DNA of 64,000 nucleotides from Bog-950 sp044228435 (GTDB lineage Bacteria > Bacteroidota > Bacteroidia > Chitinophagales > LD1). The notes beneath the pieces are model-generated. The model was not told the DNA's origin. It saw nothing but the letters and a program-made list of their open reading frames with translations, and made no database searches. This document shows positions 41,433 through 51,058 of this stretch, piece after piece. The position numbers were made by a program, and so were the translations under genes. The stretch lies in contig JBGAUW010000002.1 in the NCBI GenBank assembly GCA_044228435.1, forward strand, positions 310,001 through 374,000. The letters are read 5' to 3'. Every line of letters begins with the position of its first letter. The stretch's first letter is position 1.

Positions 41433-42851
41433 TTACTTACCTCCTTTTAAGGGCATAGAGGGCTTCATTTCAACAGCGGGAGTACTGGCGCTTTGCGAAA
41501 CTACCGATTTTACTTTACCAGGGCCCACAGGAAAACGCACATCGGCAAAAGCATTTGCCAAGTTGCCTTGTGCATCAAATGTATTGGCACGGTTGCCCAC
41601 TATTTGCCACGAGAAGGTAACATCTGATTTGCCATTGTTCAATTCTATAACATCGAAACCTGTATTGCTTTTATTAGTTACATAAACACCAGCGCAATTT
41701 CCTTCTAACTGCACAAATACTTTTACTGTATTACCCTTCGAAATATTTTTTGCAAAAAGCGGGTCTACATTTATATGCGCCCGCCCTTTTACAAGTTTAC
41801 CGGTGCCAAAATCCTGGAACAATACCTCCGGTGCCTCGGTGCAAAACATAATGCGATTTTGCCCATTATCATCTTTTACCATGGTAGATTTTGTGCCACC
41901 CGATAAAATGGCATAGTCGACCCCCCCGGTGCGACCGGCCACGTACGCATAGCCATTGGTGGTAGCTGTATTATCAAAATAGCCGCCCCAATCGTTATTG
42001 CCTGCGCCAGATGCTACAGCATAGCCCGAAACGCCGTAGTGCAGGCCGTTTGCAGCTACACCCTCACCAGCACCAGTGTTGTTAATACCTGAAACATTAC
42101 TACCCCCGGCCATAACGCCTATACCGGTAGTAGCATTGGTGCCAATAGAAAAAATACCCGCGGCAGTGCCATTAGCTGCAATGCCTGAACCATTGGCCAA
42201 CACGGTGCCTGCTGTAATATTATTGCCCAGCCCAATTATGCCAGTGCCGGTTGCATTTTGATTTAGCCCTCTAACAGCAGTAACCAGGGTGCCATTTGTA
42301 ATTCCACTTATAGCATTACCACCAGTAGAGGTGGCGCCAACTGCTATACCTGCGGCCTGGTTATAACCAAAAACCGCAATACTACCGGCATTATTAGTTA
42401 TACCATATACCCCTACCCCTGTGCTGGTATTAGAACCCAGTACACCCTGCCCGGTAGATGTGTTTTCGGCAAACAAACCGGCATTTCCGCCAGCGCTATA
42501 AGCATTAATAGGAAAATCGGTTTGGCCAGCCACCGAGTTTATGGCCCCCGTAGAGCCGGTACCATATACGGCCAATAAATCTCCGCTTTGCGCCGTTGTT
42601 CTGTTTATTACTATTTGCGGGGTGGTTAAAAACCGCAGGCGTTCATTGGTGGCAGCACTTCCACTTGTTTTTACAATAAAAGGTTGCGCATCGGTAGTGC
42701 CTATAAAATTGTTTGTGGCATTGGTACCGCTGTTGCCCGATGTTCTCCAATAAGGCAGATTGGTATTTTGTGTTTCGGCCTGTGCGCCGGCAAGGTAAAA
42801 TGCCAGTAAACACAACAGGCAAAGTGAAGCTTTAGTAGCACGTTTTTTCAT
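41433..42851 (-). CDS. Secreted Gly-rich tail-fibre-like surface protein
   Basis: The 472-aa protein starts MKKRATKASLC with a signal peptide. Its N-terminus has a module LPYWRTSGNSGTNATNNFIGTT shared with the neighbouring 866-aa protein. The central region is a string of short Gly/Asn/Ala-rich repeats (V.G......GIG.....G) like fibrous trimeric surface proteins. The C-terminal domain begins KDDNGQNRIMFCTEAPEVLFQDFG. It looks like a surface-displayed fibre, not a phage tail: no phage genes are nearby. No T9SS tail is visible. Confidence 0.7.
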   Translation of the reverse strand: MKKRATKASLCLLCLLAFYLAGAQAETQNTNLPYWRTSGNSGTNATNNFIGTTDAQPFIVKTSGSAATNERLRFLTTPQIVINRTTAQSGDLLAVYGTGSTGAINSVAGQTDFPINAYSAGGNAGLFAENTSTGQGVLGSNTSTGVGVYGITNNAGSIAVFGYNQAAGIAVGATSTGGNAISGITNGTLVTAVRGLNQNATGTGIIGLGNNITAGTVLANGSGIAANGTAAGIFSIGTNATTGIGVMAGGSNVSGINNTGAGEGVAANGLHYGVSGYAVASGAGNNDWGGYFDNTATTNGYAYVAGRTGGVDYAILSGGTKSTMVKDDNGQNRIMFCTEAPEVLFQDFGTGKLVKGRAHINVDPLFAKNISKGNTVKVFVQLEGNCAGVYVTNKSNTGFDVIELNNGKSDVTFSWQIVGNRANTFDAQGNLANAFADVRFPVGPGKVKSVVSQSASTPAVEMKPSMPLKGGK

Positions 42852-43005
42852 ATACAGCAATTTAAAACATATTAGTTGCATAAAGATAAAATAAGCGCGC
42901 AGAAAGATGAAAAATCTGGTTTATGCTTTAACTTATAGTTATTGGATGAACTTGTAATTAAACCAGGCAATACTGCAACAATTGAACCTTGCATTAAACA
43001 TACCC

Positions 43006-45606
43006 CTACTCTCCTGCTGCTCTGCGCCTTAGTATTTCGCGTTCTTCGGCCTCCAGGCGGATGTAACCTTTGGTTAGCTTAACCTTACTCAGCATTTCGC
43101 TGCGCTCGGCAGAGGAGTATTCTTTTTTAACTTCGAAAACTGATGCCCTGGTTTTAGCAGCGGCAATCCAGTTCAGCGTTACAGGGCCATTGTTTTCGCC
43201 TACCAGTTTAACAGTAAAACCAGCAGGGCTTTGGCCTGTAATGGTTAGCTGTGCGTTGCTGCCAACCGTGCTTACGGTTACAACGGGTATGCCATCGGCG
43301 CGATTAGTAAACGCCGCAGGATAATTAACTGTGGTTTCTTTGGCAGTAATAGTTGCAGTGCCAAACTCTGTAGTGTTTACCAAAACAGCTTCGGCATTTT
43401 TTTGCTTTTGGTTAAGCTCCTTTACTGCATTTAAAGTTATATAGTGTAATGCATCGGGGTTGTAGGCAAGGTATTGCTCAATGCTGCTGCGCGACTGTTC
43501 AAATGGCGTATTGGCCGGAAGATACTCCATAGTACTAACGGTATAAGGTGCCACCGTTTGCATGCTTTGTGCCAGCACACCTATTCCATACTCGCCGTTA
43601 GGGGTATGGCCTTTACCATTATAGCGCCAGTAAACAGGGTTAATTTGTTCTAAAACTTCAAGGCCATCTTTAAAAGGATGAACATCCTCTTTCAAACGCT
43701 CATCGGAAACAATAGTCCACGAACCACTGGTTGGTTTAGCGGCAGAATTGTTGACTAATTGCAAATCGTATGCTGATGATGCGCCAAAGTTGATAGAAAG
43801 CCCTATGGTGTTGGCTCCATCATTAAAATCGGTAGTGCTGCTGTAATCATGTAAATATTCAACGCTGGCAGTTTGTATTTCGGTACCATCGGCAGAAGCG
43901 TTACGAAACCGCGCTATGCGCGATACCGTTGTAACCGGGTCGTAACAATCTAACCTTGTAGCACCTGGTGTCGTTATGCCTATACCCAGGCGGCCATCGC
44001 CGCGCAACCGCATTAATTCAGTAGTGCCACCATACCAGCGATGATTATAATTTGTAGCTACGCCAGGTACGCTGCTCCATAGCGTAGAGCCGGCTATACC
44101 CATTGCGTAATCTACTTCGGTAGCGGATACCTGCGGGTAAAATACAATTTTAGTACCTGCGCTGCGCGTAGTAAAGGTGGGTGCCGCCACACCCTCAGTA
44201 TTATACCATAGCTGATTACTGGTAAGGCTGTTTAAATAAATTACAGCACTGGTAGTGCCCAGCTCAAGCAACTCAGTTGGGTCCGCAATGCCTATTCCTA
44301 CATCACCGGTCCGTTCAAAGGTTACCAGATTAGCGCCGGCTGTACAACCACCTAACAAAAACAACTTATTTAAATTTCCATCGTGATGAAATTGAAAACC
44401 ACAAAAATTAGCGGTGCCCGAATAGTTTTGCACGTTCTCGTCAAATGTAATTCTACCCGATTCTGTTTGGTTTAATGTAGATATTTCGCCAAGGCGTAAC
44501 ATAGTAACACCTCCCGAAGTTGGATTGGTAAGGTTTAGCGCATCGCGCGGTATAGTTGTACCAATACCTACCATACCCACACTATCAACCACCATCCGCT
44601 CCACGTTATTAGTGCGTATTCTAAAACTTACATTGTTGGTAGTCCCTATAAAGTTTGTTGCGCTGCTAATGCCTGCGTTGCCTGTAACATGCCAATCGTC
44701 AGCGCTTGTTTCGCCTGTAGCCCCGGTTACTACCCAACGCGCCAGTGTGCTGTTGTACATCAGCGTTACGGTTTTATACTGGCCAGCAACTTCTAAAGGC
44801 ACTCCACCCGGTGTATAAATACGGTTAGCAGCCGTAGATGTAACATCGTGGCTAAGCGTCATGGTTTGCGCAGTAGTATTAATAAGTGTAATAATTTTTC
44901 CATTTACACCACCGGTAAAACCGGTAACAGAAAAAGCAGTAGTAGGTCCGGTAATACGTATATGCGAATAAGCACCAACTGCAATATTGCTGTTTGCACC
45001 GTTGGCTAATGAAAGGGCCGTGCTGTTTTCGCGCAGCGCCAAATCGCCGTTAATATCTAAACGGGTGTTGGGCGCTACGTTGTTTATACCAATGTTATTG
45101 CTGGTATTAAAGCACATAGCCGCTGTGGTGGAAAAAGAGGCCCCTAATAATAGTTTGCCCGAGTTATAATTTTTAACCGCCATATCGCCGGCTGCCGCAT
45201 CGGTAAAGAAAGTACCGGCGGTGCAGGCACCTATCTGCGCATATTCTGCCGTACGGCCCAGTGATAGATAAGCTACCTGGTTAGTGTTTCCGCTTAATAT
45301 ACGCACGCCCAGTGTGTTGCCCGGCGCCACTATATCTAACTTAACCTGCGGTGTAGTAGTGCCAATACCTACCATACCCAGGCTATCTACTACCATACGC
45401 TCGGTATTGTTAGTGCGCACGCGCCAGCTAACGTTATCGGTGGTGCCAATAAAGTGTGTTCCACTATTGGTATTTGTGTTGCCAAAAATTTTCCAAAACG
45501 GGAAAGATGTGTTCTGCGTTTCGGCCTGCCCAAATGCTAACTGCACTGGCAGAAGAAAAATGAAGTACATAAAAATTGCCTTAAGCCATGTGCCTTTAAT
45601 CCTCAT
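43006..45606 (-). CDS. Tail-fibre-like surface protein with Peptidase_S74 (intramolecular chaperone) domain
   Basis: The 866-aa protein has a signal peptide and a ~45-residue module FWK.FGN.NT..GT.FIGTTDNVS.R.RTNN.ERMVVDS.GMVGIGTT.P found twice (about residues 38-85 and 309-355). A large Ig-like/beta-helical body follows. Near residues 640-700 lies an S74-type chaperone domain with SWTIVSDERLKEDVHPF and YGIGVLAQSMQTVAPY. In phage and bacterial fibres this domain helps trimerise and may cleave itself. A final Ig-like region ends the protein. It is paired with the downstream 472-aa protein, which shares the head module. Confidence 0.8.
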   Translation of the reverse strand: MRIKGTWLKAIFMYFIFLLPVQLAFGQAETQNTSFPFWKIFGNTNTNSGTHFIGTTDNVSWRVRTNNTERMVVDSLGMVGIGTTTPQVKLDIVAPGNTLGVRILSGNTNQVAYLSLGRTAEYAQIGACTAGTFFTDAAAGDMAVKNYNSGKLLLGASFSTTAAMCFNTSNNIGINNVAPNTRLDINGDLALRENSTALSLANGANSNIAVGAYSHIRITGPTTAFSVTGFTGGVNGKIITLINTTAQTMTLSHDVTSTAANRIYTPGGVPLEVAGQYKTVTLMYNSTLARWVVTGATGETSADDWHVTGNAGISSATNFIGTTNNVSFRIRTNNVERMVVDSVGMVGIGTTIPRDALNLTNPTSGGVTMLRLGEISTLNQTESGRITFDENVQNYSGTANFCGFQFHHDGNLNKLFLLGGCTAGANLVTFERTGDVGIGIADPTELLELGTTSAVIYLNSLTSNQLWYNTEGVAAPTFTTRSAGTKIVFYPQVSATEVDYAMGIAGSTLWSSVPGVATNYNHRWYGGTTELMRLRGDGRLGIGITTPGATRLDCYDPVTTVSRIARFRNASADGTEIQTASVEYLHDYSSTTDFNDGANTIGLSINFGASSAYDLQLVNNSAAKPTSGSWTIVSDERLKEDVHPFKDGLEVLEQINPVYWRYNGKGHTPNGEYGIGVLAQSMQTVAPYTVSTMEYLPANTPFEQSRSSIEQYLAYNPDALHYITLNAVKELNQKQKNAEAVLVNTTEFGTATITAKETTVNYPAAFTNRADGIPVVTVSTVGSNAQLTITGQSPAGFTVKLVGENNGPVTLNWIAAAKTRASVFEVKKEYSSAERSEMLSKVKLTKGYIRLEAEEREILRRRAAGE

Positions 45607-45730
45607 AAACTATAATTTACTTAATGTGTAGGGGTCGCAAATTTACTATAACTTATGCATATATTAAGTAATGGCAGAGGGTGTAAAGGTAAAGATGACT
45701 GGTATGGTGTTGTTAAACAGGCAAGAAAGA

Positions 45731-46264
45731 TTACTTATTGGCTTGGCTCCAATCTTTAAATAAATAAACGCCCCAAAGCAATTCAACCATTTGCAGGGTG
45801 CCGTAGCCAGCCTCCAAACGCCAGCCAAAATATTCTCCGCCCATTTGCACGTTTATATAAATCAGGGCAAACAATGTAGCCGGCAGCATACCCATTATAC
45901 GCAGCCACATTGGGTAAAGGCTACACCAAAATATACATACCAGTGCAGGTATCATAGGCATTACCATGGTCATTCCCCTATCCACATTAATAGCGGTGCG
46001 GCTTAAGGCAGCTAACGAAATGCCATGCGTAATACCCAATAAAATATAAGCCGAGGCTGCCACATGCTGGCTCCGCAAACCTGTATAGCGCCCTGCCATT
46101 ACGGATGCTAAAATGGCAAAGGCATTGCCTATTTGAAAAAACAATGTTTGCGAGGTAGAAACGTGCTGACATAAATAACCTAACACACTAAAAAGCAGGT
46201 TTAGCGCATAAGCTGTAAGCGTAATGTAAACAAGGCTTTTTGTTTCAAAGTCGCTTTTGGTCAT
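45731..46264 (-). CDS. Small multi-pass membrane protein of unknown function
   Basis: The 177-aa protein has about 5-6 hydrophobic helices and no recognised motif. It opens MTKSDFETKSLVYITLTAYA. It lies divergent from the Crp/Fnr gene with a 171-bp spacer between starts, including a run of eight C residues near 46303-46315. No function is proposed. Confidence 0.6.
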   Translation of the reverse strand: MTKSDFETKSLVYITLTAYALNLLFSVLGYLCQHVSTSQTLFFQIGNAFAILASVMAGRYTGLRSQHVAASAYILLGITHGISLAALSRTAINVDRGMTMVMPMIPALVCIFWCSLYPMWLRIMGMLPATLFALIYINVQMGGEYFGWRLEAGYGTLQMVELLWGVYLFKDWSQANK

Positions 46265-46435
46265 ACCGGGTTGCTTTTGGTTTACAGTTTTATGGGGTTT
46301 ACATTCCCCCCCCTTACAAAACGGCCTGCACTTATCAAATACACATTAACCCATGCAAACAATTTTACAGCTGATTTGTTAGTACTATTGGTACTAAAAC
46401 GCAGTATATTCAGCAACGCCAAACCGCCAAACTAA

Positions 46436-47005
46436 ATGACTGAGATTTTAAGAGCCCACATAACAAACCGCTTAGGCAAGGATATAGATAATTTAGAAAT
46501 TGTATTGTCGAAATTTAAGCCTATAACCGCCAAACGAAATGAACAACTATTGTTGCAGGGCGAGCTATGTAAGTATGTATATTTTGTTGCAAAGGGCTGC
46601 CTGCAGGTGTATGTATACAATAGCGGGATGAATGAAACCACCCGGGATATTGTAATTGAAGATAATTGGTGTAGCGAACTCATAAGCTTTGGCACCGGCG
46701 AGCCAGCTGCCGAAAACATTAGAGCGGTAGAGCCGTCGCTGCTATTGGCTATTGACGCAGCAGGCTTTAAGGAAATGATGGAAGCGGTGCCTCAATTTGA
46801 TAAAGTATATAAGCAAATACTTGAAGCTTCTTATGCAAACTCTGTCTACCGCATCAATACGTTTGTTTCGCTATCGGCGTTGGACAGAATAAAATGGCTG
46901 ATGCAGAACCGGCCCACCTTAATGACAAGAGTTTCGAGCAAACTCATTGCATCTTACCTGGGTATAAACAAAGATGTATTTAGCCGCCTGAAAGCCAAAT
47001 TGTAG
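46436..47005 (+). CDS. Crp/Fnr-family transcriptional regulator
   Basis: The 189-aa protein has a cyclic-nucleotide-type sensory domain (LLLQGELCKYVYFVAKGCLQVYV, then a variable binding loop) and a short C-terminal winged helix (SSKLIASYLGINKDVFSRLKAKL). The loop lacks the classical cAMP-binding pattern, as in many Bacteroidota regulators of this family. It lies 71 bp before the YCII gene on the same strand. Target genes are unknown. Confidence 0.82.
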   Translation: MTEILRAHITNRLGKDIDNLEIVLSKFKPITAKRNEQLLLQGELCKYVYFVAKGCLQVYVYNSGMNETTRDIVIEDNWCSELISFGTGEPAAENIRAVEPSLLLAIDAAGFKEMMEAVPQFDKVYKQILEASYANSVYRINTFVSLSALDRIKWLMQNRPTLMTRVSSKLIASYLGINKDVFSRLKAKL

Positions 47006-47076
47006 ACTTTTGTCATCGTGCAATAAACTTGTGGGCCGCACTTTTGCAGCATCATTCACAATTTAAAACCAACACA

Positions 47077-47433
47077 ATGACAGAGTATCTTTTACTATTC
47101 CGTAACGCCAGTGCAGAAAACGGCTATTTAGCAACCACGCAGGATATGGCCGAGGACATGCCACGGTGGCAAGCCTGGGTAGGCAATATTGCCATGCAGG
47201 GTAAATTGGTTAGCACAGCCCCTATCCACTACGATGGCAACATAGTTAGCAGCAACGGCTTTAGCACCGGGCAACCACATAAGGAAGAAAACAGCGTTCT
47301 GGTGTCGGGGTATTTAATTTGCAAAACTGAAAATTTAGAAGAGGTGCGGGAATGGAGTAAAACTTGCCCTATTTTAAAATACCCAAATAGTTCGGTAGAA
47401 ATCAGGCCTTTAGTTCCTTTCCCAATCAACTAG
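47077..47433 (+). CDS. YCII/DGPF-family protein
   Basis: The 118-aa protein starts MTEYLLLFRNASAENGYLAT and has the ferredoxin-like YCII layout (MPRWQAWVGNIAMQGKLVSTAPI), then SVLVSGYLICKTENLEEVREWSKTCP. The start at 47077 follows the spacer after the Crp/Fnr gene; the longer frame adds 16 residues of unlikely sequence. YCII proteins are small, with varied or unknown functions. Confidence 0.8.
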   Translation: MTEYLLLFRNASAENGYLATTQDMAEDMPRWQAWVGNIAMQGKLVSTAPIHYDGNIVSSNGFSTGQPHKEENSVLVSGYLICKTENLEEVREWSKTCPILKYPNSSVEIRPLVPFPIN

Positions 47434-47580
47434 TAATATAAACCGATTCAGCCTTTAAAAACTACAAATGGCTTTTATAGCGTTAAGCATTTTGCACCGG
47501 TATATTAATTTAAGTTTAAGAATAGCACTGACTTAAACTTAATTGTAACGCTGTTCGTTATTCATTATAAAAATGGTACC

Positions 47581-48075
47581 ATGAAAAAACAATGGATAAA
47601 AACAGCCGACTTTAACTACAGGTTTTTGGTAGATGATAACGAAACGGGCAAAATGGAAATTCAGTTGAACACTATTGCTAATAAAGCCATTTGCACTATA
47701 GAAGGCAAAGAGCTAATGATAAGACGAACTGGGTTTTGGAAATCGAACATTGAAATAACGGACCAAAACGGCATGGTTATTTTAAAAACATACCCCGAGA
47801 AATGGTATGCCAACTCATTGGTAATTGAATTTGAAAACCAAAAACTCCAGCTATCTATCCGTAACAATCCCTTGGCTGAGTTTGTTATTAGTGAGCAACA
47901 AAAAGAGATGTTAGCCTATGGCCTGGCTACGGAAAACGGAAAGGCAGGAGTAAGGATTTCATCTTCGGATAAAAGCCCGCTTATTCTTGACTTTTTATTG
48001 TGGTATTTATTTATTCCAATAGCTACGGAAAACTTAAGCGATAACGATGCATTTCTACTTTTAGCAGTTGCTTAA
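47581..48075 (+). CDS. Small protein of unknown function, Tubby/LURP-like fold possible
   Basis: The 164-aa protein opens MKKQWIKTADFNYRFLVDDNETGKMEIQL and is beta-rich (YRFLVDDN..GKMEIQL, ICTIEGKELMIRRTGFWKSNIEITDQNG), with a C-terminal hydrophobic segment. Its strand pattern recalls LURP-one/Tubby C-terminal-like proteins, but this is weak. No signal peptide is seen. A 147-bp spacer precedes it with no strong feature. No function is proposed. Confidence 0.55.
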   Translation: MKKQWIKTADFNYRFLVDDNETGKMEIQLNTIANKAICTIEGKELMIRRTGFWKSNIEITDQNGMVILKTYPEKWYANSLVIEFENQKLQLSIRNNPLAEFVISEQQKEMLAYGLATENGKAGVRISSSDKSPLILDFLLWYLFIPIATENLSDNDAFLLLAVA

Positions 48076-48145
48076 GGGTGTATGTAAACCCGAACAAGCA
48101 ACAAGTGCCTGTCGGAACAGCTTAGATGAATTAATAATTGGAAAC

Positions 48146-48178
48146 ATAAAAAAACGGCGGGCTTTTGACCCGCCGTTA
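48146..48178 (-). terminator. Terminator of the Hsp20 gene
   Basis: The arms aacggcggg and cccgccgtt form a 9-bp stem around cttttga. On the minus strand it is followed by a run of T residues after the Hsp20 stop. Confidence 0.8.
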
Positions 48179-48191
48179 ACCCAAATCCTGT

Positions 48192-48653
48192 TTACGATAC
48201 CTGAATAACCTTTACGGCCTTTGTTTTAGCCTCTGGTGTTTTAGGCACTGTTATACTTAAAATACCATCGGTATATTTAGCCTGAATTTTTTCGCGCTCA
48301 ACCTGTTTTTCGGCTAGTGTAAATGAGCGAACAAACGATTGATAGTTAAATTCCTTGCGTACATAGTTACCTTCCTGTTTTTGCTCGTTCTCATGCTTTC
48401 TTTCGCCCGAAATAAGCAGGCGGTTTTCCTGTAACTCTACTTTAAAATCGCTTTTATTCATGCCCGGTGCAGCCACGCTAAGCTCATACCGGTCGGTATA
48501 CTCACAAATGTTTACCGAAGGCAGCGTGCCCGCTTCCTGCTCGGTATTATGCTTGGGCCAGCTTAACCAATCCCTTACAAAAGAATCATTAAAAATAGCA
48601 GGTAACTCAGGTAGCAGACTCAATCCGTTGTTTCGATTAACTAAAGTTGTCAT
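48192..48653 (-). CDS. Hsp20/alpha-crystallin small heat-shock protein
   Basis: The 153-aa protein has the sHSP pattern: an N-terminal aromatic arm, the alpha-crystallin domain (YELSVAAPGMNKSDFKVELQENRLLISGERK, then YQSFVRSFTLAEKQVEREKIQAKYTDGILSITVPKT) and a short tail. It holds unfolded proteins for refolding. A 12-bp palindrome aatcgcgcgatt lies in the leader at 48705-48716, which may be a regulatory site. It is monocistronic, with its own terminator. Confidence 0.92.
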   Translation of the reverse strand: MTTLVNRNNGLSLLPELPAIFNDSFVRDWLSWPKHNTEQEAGTLPSVNICEYTDRYELSVAAPGMNKSDFKVELQENRLLISGERKHENEQKQEGNYVRKEFNYQSFVRSFTLAEKQVEREKIQAKYTDGILSITVPKTPEAKTKAVKVIQVS

Positions 48654-48704
48654 AGCTTTTAATTTTTAGTTTTTAAGTAATAATTAAATGATTTTGAAAA
48701 CTTA

Positions 48705-48716
48705 AATCGCGCGATT
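48705..48716. promoter_or_regulatory. 12-bp palindrome upstream of hsp20
   Basis: The perfect palindrome aatcgcgcgatt lies about 52 bp upstream of the Hsp20 start in AT-rich DNA. Its CG-rich core stands out. It could bind a regulator; not tested. Confidence 0.3.
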
Positions 48717-48884
48717 CAGAAACAGTAAATCAAGTTTTGTACCAGAGCGTTTACACTGATTTTTTTTCAGCATTGGCGAAAAACCGTCAGCAGTTTTTGT
48801 AAAAAATAAATAAAAACTGTCGTTTTTTCAGGAGCTGAATAAGTGAAAGCGCATTGCAAAAAATAATCTCATACCTTGTGAACA

Positions 48885-49778
48885 ATGAAGAACCCGGTTA
48901 CAGCCTTATTTGACAGAGATACCCTTCTTCATTTGCGTATTCCATTTTCGCTTTTCCTGTTCCCGATTTTTTGTTTCGCAGTCAGCCAGGCTACATCACT
49001 TAACTGGATGAATATTTTAGTTGTTTTCATTTCGTTGCATTTCTTCATCTATCCGGCAAGCAATGCCTACAACAGCTATATGGATAATGATAAAGGAAGT
49101 ATTGGCGGTCTTAAAAATCCACCACCGGCTACCATAAAATTATATTATGCAAGCATAATTTTCGATACAATCGGTTTACTGCTCTGTTTTCTAGTTAATG
49201 CACGGCTCATGGTGTTAATGGCCTTATGCGTGGTTGTATCTAAAGCATACAGCTGGCGCGGCATCCGCCTAAAAAAATATGGGTTGCTTAGTTGGTTTGT
49301 GGTAGTACTGTTTCAGGGTGCTTATACTTATATGCTGGTAAATATGTGCTGCGAGAATCAGTTCAATGCAGCGTGGTTTTCAGAAAAAAACATTATAGGA
49401 ATGCTGATTGCCACTCTATTAATAGGAGGCTTTTATCCGCTAACACAAGTCTACCAGCACGAAGAAGACAGCGCGCGTGGCGATTTTACAATTAGCTACA
49501 AACTGGGAGTAATAGGCACTTTTATGTTTACAGCCGCATTATTTGTAATGGGCAATGGACTTGCCTTTTATTATTTCACTACCTTTTACAACACAAACCA
49601 ATTTATCATTTTCAATACCTGTCTTTTACCGGTAACCGCTTATTTTATTTATTGGATAATAGTCACATTAAAAGACAGATTAAAAGCTAACTATGACCAT
49701 TCTACACGCATGACGGTAATTTCCTCATTGAGCATGATAGTATGCTTTGTGTTGATTTTCTTTTTGAATCACGGTTAA
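48885..49778 (+). CDS. UbiA-family prenyltransferase-like membrane protein
   Basis: The 297-aa protein has about 8-9 transmembrane helices and the acidic NAYNSYMDNDKGSIGG motif (an N..xxDxxD-like prenyl-diphosphate site), followed by KNPPPATIKLYY. A second acidic-rich loop (QVYQHEEDSARGDFTIS) fits the family's second DxxxD region. This suggests a UbiA-superfamily transferase, but the donor and acceptor are unknown. It starts 231 bp from the divergent Hsp20 gene. Confidence 0.72.
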   Translation: MKNPVTALFDRDTLLHLRIPFSLFLFPIFCFAVSQATSLNWMNILVVFISLHFFIYPASNAYNSYMDNDKGSIGGLKNPPPATIKLYYASIIFDTIGLLLCFLVNARLMVLMALCVVVSKAYSWRGIRLKKYGLLSWFVVVLFQGAYTYMLVNMCCENQFNAAWFSEKNIIGMLIATLLIGGFYPLTQVYQHEEDSARGDFTISYKLGVIGTFMFTAALFVMGNGLAFYYFTTFYNTNQFIIFNTCLLPVTAYFIYWIIVTLKDRLKANYDHSTRMTVISSLSMIVCFVLIFFLNHG

Positions 49779-50013
49779 TGATAGATAATCACTTCTTATT
49801 TTACCTTATGATTAGCTATAACCGTCCTTTGCTCTGAATCCTAATACAAGGCTTATGCCGGGCAAAACTTTAAAAAATAATATTGATAATATACTATTTA
49901 AAGGTTGGTGCTGTTACCAGAGGCAATATAAGCAACAAAGTAAACGTGCATTGCACCAACTGAAATGACAGAAAATAAATCGATAACCCTTTCGTTACAA
50001 TTAAACAACTACT

Positions 50014-50907
50014 ATGACAAACCTGAGAAAAGTAACGATTGGGCTTTTAATTATTTTGCTTTCGGCCTGCGCTAAAGACCCTGATGTGGCCGCACCAGAT
50101 ATACCCAACAATGATGAAAAAGTTCAGCAGCGAGAAATAATTGCCAAACTCGCGGGTAAGGACAGCATTGAAAGCGGATATTATTTGAAGAGCAGAGCTG
50201 ATGAAACGGATAAAATTAAAGTGAGAACGTATCTTAAAGGCTTGGTAGATTTACTTTCTCTGAAGCCTTTGGAACACACGTATGCAAGTGGCAATGGAGA
50301 GACAGGAACTAATATTTACTCAGTGCTTCCCGCTACAGTAAGCTCAACTGAATACATTATTGTTGGCGCGCACTACGATTCTGTTTTCGGTTCACCGGGG
50401 GCAAACGATAATGCGACAGGAGTTGCAATGATTTTTGGACTGATAAAGAACCTCAAAACAGTTCCGGTAAGAAATAAAAATATAATGTTTGTGCTTTTTG
50501 ATGATGAGGAAATAGGATTAATAGGAAGTGGTGAGTTTGCAAAAAAAATACTGCTGGACGGTTTAAATGTTCATTCCGTTCATACCGTTGACCAAATCGG
50601 CTGGGATAACGATGGTGACAGGGCTATAGAGTTAGAAAGACCTACCGATTCGCTTAAGGCAAAATATCAGGCAATAGCTTTAGAAAACAATATTCCGGTT
50701 CATATTACTACAACAGGCTCAACAGATCACTCCGCATTCCGAATCCGAGGATTTAAGGCAATTGGCCTAACTGAAGAATATAGAAACGGAGATACAACTC
50801 CTTATTATCATCAGGCGGGCGACACATACGAAACTATTAACTTCGACTATTTAACTTCATCTACCATGCTGATGTCTAAGGTTATTGCGAGCATTGTTTC
50901 CGAGTAA
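50014..50907 (+). CDS. M28-family metallopeptidase, predicted lipoprotein
   Basis: The 297-aa protein has a lipoprotein signal (LIILLSACAKD, lipobox Cys near residue 20). The M28 zinc sites are visible: H..D in GAHYDSVFGSPGANDNATGV, the EE in LFDDEEIGLIGSGE, and a late H in STDHSAFRIRG. It is probably an outer-membrane or periplasmic aminopeptidase. It is followed by a strong terminator at 50934-50967. The 235-bp region before it (49779-50013) has no other gene. Confidence 0.88.
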   Translation: MTNLRKVTIGLLIILLSACAKDPDVAAPDIPNNDEKVQQREIIAKLAGKDSIESGYYLKSRADETDKIKVRTYLKGLVDLLSLKPLEHTYASGNGETGTNIYSVLPATVSSTEYIIVGAHYDSVFGSPGANDNATGVAMIFGLIKNLKTVPVRNKNIMFVLFDDEEIGLIGSGEFAKKILLDGLNVHSVHTVDQIGWDNDGDRAIELERPTDSLKAKYQAIALENNIPVHITTTGSTDHSAFRIRGFKAIGLTEEYRNGDTTPYYHQAGDTYETINFDYLTSSTMLMSKVIASIVSE

Positions 50908-50933
50908 TCCAAACGCTACTAGGGAGCTTCAGC

Positions 50934-50967
50934 ACAAAATCCGCTCCTTTATGGAAGCGGATTTTGT
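50934..50967 (+). terminator. Terminator of the M28 peptidase gene
   Basis: The stem acaaaatccgct..agcggattttgt forms a strong hairpin 27 bp past the stop. A close relative of the same hairpin occurs at 54206-54335. Confidence 0.75.
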
Positions 50968-51058
50968 TATTGGTCTTCATACAAAACGAAAGAACTTACT
51001 TCTTTAGGCTTTTGAAAAGGCAATTAACTTCTAATCAAGTACAGCTTTAATTTCAAAA

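Noticed and set aside
41433..45606. A prophage tail region
   Set aside because: The two fibre-like proteins have signal peptides and no head, portal, terminase, tape-measure or lysis genes around them.
46303..46315. Run of C residues as a phase-variation site for the 177-aa gene
   Set aside because: It lies outside any coding sequence and its position relative to a promoter is unclear; not enough evidence.
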